From Sulfuritalea sp. (GTDB lineage: Bacteria > Pseudomonadota > Gammaproteobacteria > Burkholderiales > Rhodocyclaceae), in the NCBI GenBank assembly GCA_016708585.1, contig JADJFK010000031.1, positions 1 to 15,431 on the forward strand: 15,431 bases of DNA. The letters are read 5' to 3'. Below the pieces are notes generated by a model. The model was not told where the DNA came from and did no database searches. It was given only the letters and a program-made list of their open reading frames with translations. Below are positions 6,492 through 14,596 of this stretch, piece by piece (the stretch's first letter is position 1; each line of letters opens with the position of its first letter). Made by a program: the position numbers and the translations under genes.

Positions 6492-8388
6492 GTGCAAAGC
6501 AGCAATTCTGGAGGCAACACGCCAACACCCCGCCTGGCGGCTGTTTCGGTGGCGGCCATGGGCGTTGTGTACGGCGATATCGGCACCAGCCCGCTCTACA
6601 CAATGAAGGAAGTCTTCAACGGCCCGCACGCGGTGGCCGTCACCCCGGAAAACCTGCTCGGCATCCTCTCGCTGATCTTCTGGGCGCTGACCATCACGGT
6701 ATCGCTCAAATACGTGGTGTTCATCACCCGCGCCGACAATCGCGGCGAAGGCGGCATCATGGCGCTGACGTCGCTCGCGCTGCGCTCGCAGGGAGCGGGA
6801 CCGCGCATGCTGTGGTTGATGTCGATACTGGGCATTTTCGGGGCCGGCCTGTTTTACGGCGACGCCGTGATCACCCCGGCGATGTCCGTGCTGTCGGCGG
6901 TGGAAGGACTGGAGGTCGCCACGCCGGTGTTCAAACCTTACATCGTGCCCATCTCCATCGGCGTGCTCTGCGGCCTGTTCATCTTTCAGCCGCGCGGCAC
7001 GGCCAGCGTCGGCGCATTGTTCGGTCCGGTCATGCTGTTCTGGTTCGGCACGCTCGGCGTGCTGGGCCTGTGGAACATTCTCAAGCATCCCGATGTCATC
7101 GCCGCGATCAACCCGTGGTACGCCCTCCACTTCTTCCTCGAAAACCGCGGCCACGCCTGGCTCGCCCTGGGCGCCGTGGTGCTGGCGATCACCGGGGGCG
7201 AAGCGCTGTATGCCGACATGGGCCATTTCGGCCGGCGCTCGATCAAATGGGCATGGCTCGGGTATGTGTTTCCCTGCCTGTACCTGAACTATCTCGGCCA
7301 GGGCGCGCTGATCCTCGACAACCCCGCAGCCATCAAAAACCCCTTCTTCATGCTGGTCCCGGAAGAACTGCTTTATCCCATGGTCGCGCTGGCGACGGCA
7401 GCCGCGGTGATCGCCTCGCAGGCGGTGATCTCGGGGGCATTCTCGCTGACCAGCCAGGCCATGCAGCTTGGCTACTGTCCGCGCATCCACGTCCGGTTCA
7501 CCTCGGAACGGGAAAAGGGGCAGATCTACATCCCCAACATCAACTGGCTGCTGTTGCTGGTCGTCATCATCCTGGTGCTCGGCTTCAAGTCCTCGTCGAA
7601 CCTGGCGTCCGCCCTACGGCATCGCCGTCACCCTGACCATGATGATCGACACGCTGCTGGCTTTCGTCGTGGTACGCGCGCTGTGGAACTGGAACTGGCT
7701 GCAGGCCGGCCTGTTCCTGGCGCTGTTCCTCGTTGTCGACTTCGCCTTCTTCTCCGCCAACCTGGTCAAGGTATTCGATGGCGGCTGGTTCCCGCTGGCG
7801 CTCGGTCTGGGCATATTCATCCTGTTCGCCACCTGGAAGCGCGGCCGTACCCTGCTTTACGAAAGGCTGCAGCAGGACTCCATGCCGCTCGACGCCTTCC
7901 TCGCCAGCCTGCAGTTCGGCGGCCCGCATCGCGTGGCCGGCACCGGCATATTCATGACTACCCGTCCCGACGGCGTGCCGCGGGCCATGCTGCACAACAT
8001 GCTGCACAACAAGGTGCTGCACGAGAGGATCATCCTGCTCAACGTCAACCTGCAGGACATTCCCCACGTCGATGAAACCGGGCGGATCCTGGTCGAGCAA
8101 CTCAGCAATGGCTTCTACCGCGTGATCCTGAATTACGGGTTCAAGGACGATCCCAACATCCCGCTGGCGCTGGAGTTGTGCGGCAGTCACGGCATGGCCC
8201 CGGTCGAGATGATGGAAACCTCGTTCTTCCTCGGCCGCGAAACCATTGTCCCCAACCGCGTGCCGTCCATGCCGCTATGGCGACAGATCCTGTTCATGTG
8301 GATGTTCCGCAATGCCGGTACGGCGACGGACTTCTTCAAGCTGCCGACCAATCGCGTCGTCGAACTCGGCACCCAGGTCGAACTCTGA
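6489..8388 (+). CDS. kup: Kup-family potassium uptake protein (one frameshift)
   Basis: Kup imports K+ with protons across the inner membrane. The ATG at 6489 (MVQSSNSGG) is the only suitable start before the first membrane segment. The signature GVVYGDIGTSPLYTMKEVF follows, then GDAVITPAMSVLSAVEGLE, ITGGEALYADMGHFG and NYLGQGALIL. About twelve membrane segments are followed by a soluble C-terminal domain from about residue 440 with EMMETSFFLGRETIVP. The frame breaks at 7612-7614: the sequence reads GCCCTACGG where GCCTACGG restores SAYGIAVTLTMMIDTLLAF. One extra C is therefore present, most likely a sequencing error. Corrected length is about 632 residues, normal for Kup. The gene is divergent from tRNA-Leu. 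The family match is certain. Confidence 0.95.
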
Positions 8389-8489
8389 TCCGGATCTATA
8401 TCCCGCTTGCCGGGTTCTTTCGGTACCGGCATGCACCAACACCGGATCGTTGCTACGCACCGTGAACGGCGGGGCAGCAAGGAAGTAAC

Positions 8490-8503
8490 GCGCCGTACGG
8501 CGC
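8490..8503. repeat. 14-bp perfect palindrome GCGCCGTACGGCGC
   Basis: The palindrome lies about 100 bp past the kup stop and 260 bp before soxY. No T-run follows on either strand. It may be a protein-binding site or an mRNA 3'-end hairpin for kup; no evidence decides between them. Confidence 0.4.
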
Positions 8504-8619
8504 AATAGCGCTCGCCTCGAGCTGGCATGGATGGCGGTTGGGACAGCAATCCTCATGGACGCCAACCCCGCAATCGGACAGGTTTGCCGCAGCGCGACCT
8601 CGAATGCGAATTGGCTTTG

Positions 8620-8636
8620 AATCAGGGCCACTGATT
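8620..8636. promoter_or_regulatory. candidate operator upstream of soxY
   Basis: AATCAG and CTGATT are separated by GGCCA, and symmetry extends outward to TGA and TCA with one extra base. It lies 20 bp upstream of the candidate -35 box, a position suited to an activator or repressor of the sox genes. The binding protein is unknown. Confidence 0.4.
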
Positions 8637-8656
8637 TCATTATTACCAGAGGTGAT

Positions 8657-8685
8657 TTGCCAAGCCGGAAAAAGACGCTAAGAAT
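8657..8685 (+). promoter_or_regulatory. candidate sox promoter
   Basis: TTGCCA (8657-8662, five of six consensus bases), a 17-nt spacer and AAGAAT (8680-8685, four of six) would start transcription about 60 nt before soxY. A second, weaker pairing is TTGTGA (8697) with TAATTT (8721). AGGAGG at 8736-8741 is the soxY ribosome-binding site. Confidence 0.4.
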
Positions 8686-8751
8686 GGGATATTCTGTTGT
8701 GAGTTTTTAAACCTAAAGCGTAATTTCTCGACGAGAGGAGGATGTCATCCC

Positions 8752-9222
8752 ATGAACACGACCCGCAGAACGGTACTCAAGGGCGCCACCGCCAGCGGCG
8801 TACTGGCCGGCCTGATCGCCGCCGGCGCCCTGCGCCCGACCCAGGTGCTCGCCTCAGAGTGGAACAAGGCCGCCTTCGAGGCCAAGGACACGGCCGGCGC
8901 ACTGAAGGGCATCGGCGCCGCGGCACCGGCCGACAGCAAGGACCTGGTTCTCAAGGTACCGGACATTGCCGAGAACGGCGCCGTGGTGCCAGTCGATGTC
9001 GTCAGCAACATTCCAAAAACCACTTCGATTGCAATCCTGGTAGAAAAGAATCCGTCCCCGCTATGCGCGCAGTTTGAATTTTCCAATGGTGCCCTGCCCG
9101 AAGCGTCGGCACGTATCAAGATGGGTCAGACCTCGATGGTGAAGGCAGTAGCCAAAGCCGACGGCAAGTTCTATACGGCACAGAAGGAAGTCAAGGTCAC
9201 GGTCGGCGGCTGCGGCGGCTGA
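8752..9222 (+). CDS. soxY: sulfur-carrier protein SoxY
   Basis: SoxY binds sulfur intermediates covalently in the periplasm as a SoxYZ heterodimer. The 156-residue protein begins MNTTRRTVLKG, a twin-arginine (Tat) signal followed by a hydrophobic stretch. It ends in the diagnostic GGCGG with the carrier cysteine at residue 154. A second cysteine lies in PSPLCAQF. The start is supported by AGGAGG 10 nt upstream; an ATG at 8742 is in another frame. soxZ follows after 30 bp. SoxZ has no Tat signal and is presumably exported in complex with SoxY, as known for this pair. It is the first gene of the sox cluster and intact. Confidence 0.97.
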   Translation: MNTTRRTVLKGATASGVLAGLIAAGALRPTQVLASEWNKAAFEAKDTAGALKGIGAAAPADSKDLVLKVPDIAENGAVVPVDVVSNIPKTTSIAILVEKNPSPLCAQFEFSNGALPEASARIKMGQTSMVKAVAKADGKFYTAQKEVKVTVGGCGG

Positions 9223-9252
9223 TCCAACCCAACCCGAATAAAGGAAGACACC

Positions 9253-9564
9253 ATGGCAGATCCGATGAAGATTCGCGCCCAGTTGAAGGGCGACGTTGCA
9301 GAGATTCGTGTCCTGATGAGCCACGCGATGGAAACCGGCCAGCGCAAGGACGCGGCCGGCGCCACCGTGCCGGCCCATTTCATTCAATCGATGACGATCG
9401 ATGTCGGCGGCAAGCGCGTGGTCGACGGGCAGGTTGGCGGCTCGGTGTCGCGCAACCCGGTCTTCGGCTTCAAGATGAAAGGGGCCAAGGCCGGCGACAA
9501 GGTCGTGGTTAGCTGGATAGATAACAAGGGTGAAAAGCGGACCGATGAAGCTGCGGTAGCCTGA
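9253..9564 (+). CDS. soxZ: sulfur-oxidation protein SoxZ
   Basis: SoxZ is the partner of SoxY. It forms an immunoglobulin-like beta-sandwich that supports the SoxY carrier arm and lets other Sox proteins dock. The 103-residue sequence MADPMKIRAQLKG ... VLMSHAMETGQRKDAAG ... HFIQSM ... GGSVSRNPVFGFKMKGAKAG matches the family end to end. It has no cysteine and no signal peptide. An AGGAAG ribosome-binding site lies about 6 nt before the ATG. A strong hairpin follows 26 bp after the stop, before soxA. Confidence 0.97.
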   Translation: MADPMKIRAQLKGDVAEIRVLMSHAMETGQRKDAAGATVPAHFIQSMTIDVGGKRVVDGQVGGSVSRNPVFGFKMKGAKAGDKVVVSWIDNKGEKRTDEAAVA

Positions 9565-9589
9565 ACACCGTAAAACAGAATAAAAACCC

Positions 9590-9608
9590 GGGCGGGATAC
9601 ACCCGCCC
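9590..9608. repeat. GC hairpin between soxZ and soxA
   Basis: GGGCGGG pairs with CCCGCCC across a 5-base loop. No T-run follows on the plus strand, so it should not stop transcription from soxYZ. It may stabilise the soxYZ mRNA 3' end or set a processing point. On the minus strand GGG then TTTTTA follow the stem. Confidence 0.55.
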
Positions 9609-9630
9609 CATTCCTTGACAGGAGGAGACC

Positions 9631-10500
9631 ATGAAGCAAAACATCATTGGCGCGCTTTGCGCGTTGGCGGTGATGGGCGGCGCGTCCGCCCAGAGCCCCA
9701 AGAAGCCGGTGGCCAAGCCTTCGACCAAGGCGGCCGCGGCACCGGCAGCGGAAGAAAAGGACGCCGCGACCCTGGAGTTCGAAAAGTTCCGTGCCGAAAT
9801 GGAGGAGAGCAATCCGGCCGAGCTCTTCGAAATGAAGGGCCAGGAACAATGGAAAGCCAAGCGCGGCCCGAAGAACGTGTCGCTGGCCGAAAGCTGCGAC
9901 CTCGGCCAGGGCGTGGGCAAGGTCGAAGGCGCCTATGTGAAGATGCCGCGCTATTTCGCCGACGCCGACGCGGTGATGGACGCCGAACGACGCATCGTCT
10001 GGTGCATGGTCGAAAAACAGGGTTTCAAGTTCGACGATATCGCCAAACAGCCGTTCGCCAACGAAACCTTCACGCCCGACATCACCAACCTGGTTACCTA
10101 TGTCGCCACCCATTCCCGCAACATGAAGATCGCCGTGCCGCTCGACGATCCCAAGGTGCGCGACGCGTATGAAGTCGGCAAGGAGATCGCGGCCTATCGT
10201 GCCGGCCCCTACGACTTCTCCTGCAACACCTGCCACGGGACGGACGGCAAGCGCATCCGCATGCAGAACCTGCCCAACCTCAGCACGCCTGCGGGCGCAA
10301 TCAAGGGCGTGCAGGGCTGGCCCGGCTATCGCATGACCGGCGGCGTGATGCTGACCCACCAGTGGCGCATGGGCGACTGCTTCCGCCAGCAGCGCTTCCC
10401 CCAGCCCAAGTACGCCTCCGATGCGGTCGCCTATCTGCTGACCTACATGATCGGCACCGCCAACGGCCAGGTTTACAAAGGCCCGGGCATCAAGCGCTAA
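9631..10500 (+). CDS. soxA: L-cysteine S-thiosulfotransferase subunit SoxA (single-haem type)
   Basis: SoxA, with SoxX, oxidatively couples thiosulfate to the SoxY cysteine in the periplasm. It has 289 residues with a Sec signal peptide, cleavage predicted after ASA at residue 20. An Ala/Lys/Pro linker spans about 22-45. The C-terminal domain has the haem motif CNTCH (residues 198-202) and the conserved Cys-250 in GDCFRQQRFP, the haem-ligand (persulfide) cysteine of the family. The N-terminal domain has only isolated cysteines (89, 125) and no CxxCH, so this is the mono-haem form. AGGAGG lies 5 nt before the ATG. soxX starts 13 bp after the stop. The catalytic residues appear complete. Confidence 0.96.
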   Translation: MKQNIIGALCALAVMGGASAQSPKKPVAKPSTKAAAAPAAEEKDAATLEFEKFRAEMEESNPAELFEMKGQEQWKAKRGPKNVSLAESCDLGQGVGKVEGAYVKMPRYFADADAVMDAERRIVWCMVEKQGFKFDDIAKQPFANETFTPDITNLVTYVATHSRNMKIAVPLDDPKVRDAYEVGKEIAAYRAGPYDFSCNTCHGTDGKRIRMQNLPNLSTPAGAIKGVQGWPGYRMTGGVMLTHQWRMGDCFRQQRFPQPKYASDAVAYLLTYMIGTANGQVYKGPGIKR

Positions 10501-10513
10501 CATGGAGACAGAC

Positions 10514-11128
10514 ATGACCAAGAAAATGATTCTGGCCGTCGCCATGGCCGCCCCTCTGATGATTGCCCTGCCCGCCGCCGCCGATGGCGACCATCGCGCC
10601 AAGGCCATCGCCGTTATCAAGAAAGACTTCCAGCCGCGCGGCCAGGCCGGCCTCGACCGGTTGGCGGAAGACGGTGTGCAGGCGATCTGCAATCGCACCG
10701 GCAACAAGCCGCCCGACTATATCGAGAAGGCCATGACGGCGGATCAGTTGGCGACCGTCAAGTACCCTGCCGACGGCAAGCTGCTGGGCGACTGGAAGGA
10801 AGGCGAAAAAATCGCCCAGAGCGGACGCGGCTTCACCTGGACCGACAATCCGGGACTGCCGGTAGGCGGCAACTGCTACAACTGCCACAAGATCGCACCC
10901 AAGGAAACCTCGTTCGGCACCATCGGGCCGAGTCTTTATCAATTCGGCAAACTCCGCGGCAACACCGCAGAGACCCAGAAGTACGCCTACAGCAAGATCT
11001 GGAATGCCAAGGCCTTCAACCTGTGCTCGGAAATGCCGCGCTTCGGCCATGCCGGTGCGCTTAACGAAAAACAGGTCAAGGACCTGGTGGCCCTGCTGCT
11101 CGATCCCGAATCGCCGGTCAACAAGTAG
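10514..11128 (+). CDS. soxX: sulfur-oxidation cytochrome c SoxX
   Basis: SoxX is the small cytochrome subunit of SoxAX, taking electrons from SoxA and passing them on. The start chosen is ATG 10514 (MTKKMILAVAMAA) with GGAG 6 nt upstream; the in-frame ATG at 10502 lacks a ribosome-binding site and would put charged residues before the signal peptide. Length is 204 residues, with signal cleavage after AAA at residue 23. The haem motif CYNCH is at 121-125 and the likely axial Met-174 is in SEMPRFG. Two further cysteines (59, 171) may form a disulfide. About 90 residues lie between the signal and the haem domain, so this is the longer SoxX form. A strong terminator follows 15 bp after the stop. 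Confidence 0.95.
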   Translation: MTKKMILAVAMAAPLMIALPAAADGDHRAKAIAVIKKDFQPRGQAGLDRLAEDGVQAICNRTGNKPPDYIEKAMTADQLATVKYPADGKLLGDWKEGEKIAQSGRGFTWTDNPGLPVGGNCYNCHKIAPKETSFGTIGPSLYQFGKLRGNTAETQKYAYSKIWNAKAFNLCSEMPRFGHAGALNEKQVKDLVALLLDPESPVNK

Positions 11129-11143
11129 GTTCTGCTGTTCCGG

Positions 11144-11170
11144 AAAGCCTGGCCACGGCCAGGCTTTTTT
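11144..11170 (+). terminator. intrinsic terminator after soxX
   Basis: A 10-bp stem, AAAGCCTGGC with GCCAGGCTTT, and a CACG loop run into six Ts. It lies between soxX and soxB, 57 bp before the soxB start, so soxB needs read-through or its own promoter. Confidence 0.85.
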
Positions 11171-11227
11171 GTGTCCCTTCTCAAGCGACGAGCAAGTCGC
11201 CAGCAAGAATAGTCCGAGGAACCTGTC

Positions 11228-12949
11228 ATGTCTTCCATGAACCGCCGTGAATTCCTGCAACTCCTGGCCGCCGCCTCGGCCGCCGGCTTCGCCCTCGATG
11301 CCCGTTCGGTATGGGCCGGCGGCACGGGCGACAGCCTTTACGATCTGAAGAAGTTCGGCAACGTCCACCTGCTGCATTTCACCGATTGCCACGCCCAGTT
11401 GCTGCCCGTGTATTTCCGCGAGCCGAGCGTCAATCTCGGCGTCGGCGGTGCGCAGGGCAAGGCGCCGCACCTGGTCGGCGAACATCTGCTGAAGGCCTTC
11501 GGCATCAAGCCAGGCGGCATCGAGGCCCATGCCTTCACCTACCTGAATTTCGAGCAGGCGGCGCAGACCTACGGCAAGGTCGGCGGCTTTGCCCACCTCG
11601 CCACGCTGGTCAAGCGCCTGCGGGCGGGACGCCCGGGTGCGCTGCTGCTGGACGGCGGCGATACCTGGCAGGGCTCGGCCACCGCCTTGTGGAGCAAGGG
11701 CCAGGACATGGTCGATGCCTGCAAGCTGCTTGGCGTCGATATCATGGCCGGCCACTGGGAGTTCACGCTGGGCGACAAGCGCGTGCTGGAAATCGTCGAA
11801 AAGGATTTCAAGGGAAAAATCGATTTCGTCGCCCAGAACATCAAGACCAGCGACTTCGGCGACAAGGTCTTCGAGCCCTTCACGATGCGCGAGATGAACG
11901 GCGTCAAAATCGCGGTGATCGGCCAGGCCTTCCCCTACACGCCGATCGCCAATCCGCGCTGGATGGTGCCGGACTGGACCTTCGGCATCCAGGACGACAA
12001 CATGCAGAAGACGGTCGATGAGGCGCGCGCCAAGGGCGCCCAGGTAGTCGTCCTGCTCTCCCACAACGGCATGGACGTCGACCTCAAGATGGCGACCCGC
12101 GTTACCGGCATCGACGCCATCATGGGCGGCCATACCCATGACGGCGTACCGAAACCGGTGATCATCAAGAATGCCGGCGGCCAGACCCTGGTCACCAATG
12201 CCGGCTCCAACGGCAAGTTCCTCGGCGTGCTCGATTTCGAGGTGAAGAACGGCAAGGTTTCGGACTTCCGCTACAAGCTGCTGCCGATATTTTCCAATCT
12301 GCTGCCGGCCGATGCCGAGATGGCGGCGCTGATCGACAAGGTGCGCGCGCCGCACAAGGCCAGGCTCGAAGAAAAGCTCGCCGTCTCGGAAGGCCTGCTC
12401 TACCGCCGCGGCAATTTCAACGGCAGCTGGGACCAGCTGATCCTCGACGCCATCATGGAAGTACAGGGCGCCGACATCGGCTTCTCGCCGGGCTTCCGCT
12501 GGGGCACCACGATCCTGCCCGGCCAGGCGATCACCTTCGAGCACCTGATGGACCAGACCGCGATCACCTACCCGAACGCGACCTTGACCGAGATGAGCGG
12601 CGAACAGATCAAGGGCATCCTCGAAGACGTCGGCGACAACCTGTTCAATCCCGATCCCTACTACCAGCAGGGCGGCGACATGGTGCGCGTCGGCGGCCTG
12701 CAATACACCTGCGACCCCAACGCGAAAATCGGCAACCGCATCCAGGACATGCGCCTGGCCGGCAAACCGCTCGACGCCGCGCGGAAGTACAAGGTGGCGG
12801 GCTGGGCGCCGGTGGCCGAAGGCGCCAGGGGCGAGCCGGTATGGGACGTCGTGGCGCGCTATCTGCGCGACAAGAAGACCGTCACCCCGCGCAAGCTGAA
12901 CCAGCCCAGGCTGCTGGGCATGAAAGGCAATGCGGGATTCGCCGGCTGA
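11228..12949 (+). CDS. soxB: thiosulfohydrolase SoxB
   Basis: SoxB hydrolyses the terminal sulfonate from SoxYZ-bound thiosulfate, releasing sulfate; it is a periplasmic dimanganese enzyme of the 5'-nucleotidase fold. It has 573 residues. The N-terminus MSSMNRREFLQLL is a Tat signal with R6-R7. Metal-site motifs in order are HFTDCHAQ (Asp-53, His-55), GGDTWQGS (Asp-145), GHWEF (His-176), SHNGMD (His-279) and GGHTHD (His-302, His-304). The C-terminal substrate domain contains YRRGNFNGSWDQLILDAI and FSPGFRWGTTILPGQ. The ribosome-binding site is GAGGA about 8 nt before the first ATG. A second ATG at codon 4 is possible but would leave a minimal tail before the Arg pair. The gene is separated from soxX by a strong terminator; a 5-bp repeat GCGAC/GTCGC lies in the 57-bp leader. 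Confidence 0.97.
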   Translation: MSSMNRREFLQLLAAASAAGFALDARSVWAGGTGDSLYDLKKFGNVHLLHFTDCHAQLLPVYFREPSVNLGVGGAQGKAPHLVGEHLLKAFGIKPGGIEAHAFTYLNFEQAAQTYGKVGGFAHLATLVKRLRAGRPGALLLDGGDTWQGSATALWSKGQDMVDACKLLGVDIMAGHWEFTLGDKRVLEIVEKDFKGKIDFVAQNIKTSDFGDKVFEPFTMREMNGVKIAVIGQAFPYTPIANPRWMVPDWTFGIQDDNMQKTVDEARAKGAQVVVLLSHNGMDVDLKMATRVTGIDAIMGGHTHDGVPKPVIIKNAGGQTLVTNAGSNGKFLGVLDFEVKNGKVSDFRYKLLPIFSNLLPADAEMAALIDKVRAPHKARLEEKLAVSEGLLYRRGNFNGSWDQLILDAIMEVQGADIGFSPGFRWGTTILPGQAITFEHLMDQTAITYPNATLTEMSGEQIKGILEDVGDNLFNPDPYYQQGGDMVRVGGLQYTCDPNAKIGNRIQDMRLAGKPLDAARKYKVAGWAPVAEGARGEPVWDVVARYLRDKKTVTPRKLNQPRLLGMKGNAGFAG

Positions 12950-13032
12950 CGTCCTCGGCACACCCAATCCGCTCGTCAATCGGCACGGCCCGGCAGAGAC
13001 CGGCCGCGCGTAGTCCACATGCCCGCGTCGGC

Positions 13033-13047
13033 TAGAATCGCTCCATG
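13033..13047 (+). promoter_or_regulatory. -10 of the macA-like gene, probably leaderless
   Basis: TAGAAT (13033-13038), then CGCTCC, then ATG at 13045. No Shine-Dalgarno sequence lies upstream and no clear -35 is seen. The arrangement matches kup (TATAAT, CGCCCC, ATG) at 13 of 15 positions. Confidence 0.55.
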
Positions 13048-14586
13048 AACAAGCGTTCGCTCATCATTGTCCTGGCGGCTGTTGCCATCGCCGGCGCCGG
13101 TGCATATGGCGCATGGAGCGCATGGGACCGCGCCGGCGATGCGCCAAAATACAAGCTGGCCAAGGCCGAGTCCGGTCCGCTCATTGCAGCGGTCTCCGCC
13201 ACCGGCACCCTGAATCCGGTGGTCTCGGTGCAGGTCGGATCGCAAGTCTCGGGGCAGATCAAGGAAATCCTGGTCGACTTCAACTCGCCGGTGAAGTCCG
13301 GCCAGCTGATCGCGCGTCTTGACCCGGAAACCTACCAGCACCGCGTGCGCCAGGCCGAAGCGGATGTAGACGCAGCCCGCGCCGCGCAGGGCGTGCAGCA
13401 GGCGGAAGTGTCGCGCGCCCGCGCCAGCCTGTCCAACGCCCAGCGCGACTACGAACGCAAGAAGACGCTGGTGGAAAAGAACTTCATCTCCCCGGCCGAA
13501 CGCGACACGGCGCAGAACACCCTCGACGCGGCCCGCGCCTCCCTGGCGTCGGCCGAAGCGCAGGTGAAGAACGGCGAAGCCATCGTCCGCCAGCGCGAGG
13601 CCCAGCTGGCGGCGGCCCGCGTCGACCTGGAACGCACCTCGATCAAGGCCCCGGTGGATGGCATCGTGGTCAAGCGCAGCATCGAGCCCGGGCAGACGGT
13701 GGCGGCCAGCCTGCAGGCGCCCGAACTGTTCATCATCGCCAAGAACCTGACGGACATGCAGGTGGAAACCTCGATCGACGAGGCCGACGTCGGTCGCGTC
13801 CGCCTCGGACAGACCGCCAGTTTCACGGTGGATGCCTTTGCCGGCCGCCGCTTCGAAGGCGAGGTGCGCCAGGTGCGCAAGGCCGCCACCGTGGTCTCCA
13901 ACGTCGTGACCTACACCGTGGTGGTCTCGGCGGCGAACCCCGACCTCACCTTGCTGCCGGGGATGACCGCCAACGTGCGGATCATCACCGCGCAGAAGGA
14001 CAAGGTGCTCAAGCTGCCCAACGCGGCATTGCGTTTCCGCCCCGCCGGCAGCGGGGACGAAAAGAAGGCCGCGGTCGCCGTGTCGCCGGCGCCGACTTCT
14101 TCTGCCGCCCCGGGCGGCGGCGGTGCGGGCGGTGGCGGCCTTGCCCAGCAGCGCGAGCGCCTGGTTGCCGAGCTCAAGCTCGATGCAGACCAGCAAGCCA
14201 GGATCGATGCCATCTACGACAGCATGCGCGACAAGTTCAGGGTGGCGCGCGACCTGCCGGAATCCGAAAAGGGCAAAGCGCAGGAACGCAATCGCGCCGA
14301 AATCCGCGAACGTGTTTCCCTGATTCTCACGCCGGAGCAGAAGAAGCGCTACGACGAAATGGCCGGCGAAGCACAGGCCGTGCGCTCCGGTGCCGGCGGT
14401 GGCGCGGGAAGGATCTGGATCGTCGGCGAGGACGCCAAACCCAGGGCCGTCGAGTTGCGCCTCGGCCTCACCGACGGCAGCATGACCGAAATCATCTCGG
14501 GCGACATCAAGGAAGGCCAGGAAGTGATCGTCGGCCAGCAAGCCGCACCAAAGGCTTCCGGCATGCCCGGCCCGCGCCTGTTCTAG
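13045..14586 (+). CDS. MacA-like periplasmic adaptor of an ABC efflux system, with an inserted Spy/CpxP-like helical segment
   Basis: The adaptor links an inner-membrane MacB transporter to an outer-membrane channel. The 513-residue protein has an N-terminal membrane anchor (residues 5-22). The first half of the lipoyl domain follows (GSQVSGQIKEILVDFNSPVK, about 65-84), then a long coiled-coil hairpin (about 97-190). The second lipoyl half is IKAPVDGIVVKRSIEPGQTV and the beta-barrel is about 230-318. At about 345-455 the membrane-proximal domain is interrupted: a Gly-rich linker (PGGGGAGGGG), an Arg/Glu-rich helical stretch with ELKLDADQQARID and LILTPEQKKRYDEM, then a second Gly-rich linker. 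The paired L-T/D-xx-Q motifs recall LTxxQ proteins such as Spy and CpxP. The domain resumes at GRIWIVGEDAKPRAVELRLG. The ATPase gene starts 10 bp downstream. Confidence 0.88.
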   Translation: MNKRSLIIVLAAVAIAGAGAYGAWSAWDRAGDAPKYKLAKAESGPLIAAVSATGTLNPVVSVQVGSQVSGQIKEILVDFNSPVKSGQLIARLDPETYQHRVRQAEADVDAARAAQGVQQAEVSRARASLSNAQRDYERKKTLVEKNFISPAERDTAQNTLDAARASLASAEAQVKNGEAIVRQREAQLAAARVDLERTSIKAPVDGIVVKRSIEPGQTVAASLQAPELFIIAKNLTDMQVETSIDEADVGRVRLGQTASFTVDAFAGRRFEGEVRQVRKAATVVSNVVTYTVVVSAANPDLTLLPGMTANVRIITAQKDKVLKLPNAALRFRPAGSGDEKKAAVAVSPAPTSSAAPGGGGAGGGGLAQQRERLVAELKLDADQQARIDAIYDSMRDKFRVARDLPESEKGKAQERNRAEIRERVSLILTPEQKKRYDEMAGEAQAVRSGAGGGAGRIWIVGEDAKPRAVELRLGLTDGSMTEIISGDIKEGQEVIVGQQAAPKASGMPGPRLF

Positions 14587-14596
14587 GGCTTCCACC

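Larger units (their letters stand above)
8389..8751. other. kup-soxY intergenic region
   Basis: This 363-bp gap has no convincing ORF. It holds a weak CCCG/CGGG hairpin after kup (about 8402-8415), a 14-bp perfect palindrome at 8490-8503, an inverted repeat at 8620-8636, a candidate promoter at 8657-8685 and the soxY ribosome-binding site. The last 110 bp are clearly more AT-rich than the surroundings, as expected of the sox control region. Confidence 0.7.

Noticed and set aside
7600..7620. Programmed frameshift in kup
   Set aside because: There is no slippery heptamer or downstream structure; one extra C in a short C-run fits sequencing error, in line with the other indels in the left half of the window.
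8742..9077. Alternative gene starting at ATG 8742
   Set aside because: It is closer to the AGGAGG, but the frame overlaps soxY, whose Tat signal and GGCGG end are unambiguous.
9061..10707. Minus-strand open frame of 548 codons opposite soxYZA
   Set aside because: It is antisense to three confidently identified genes, and its composition is typical of a shadow frame.
10490..13018. Open frame of 842 codons on the minus strand opposite soxX/soxB
   Set aside because: It is a shadow of the GC-rich third codon positions of sox genes, with low-complexity His/Arg/Ala composition and no motifs.
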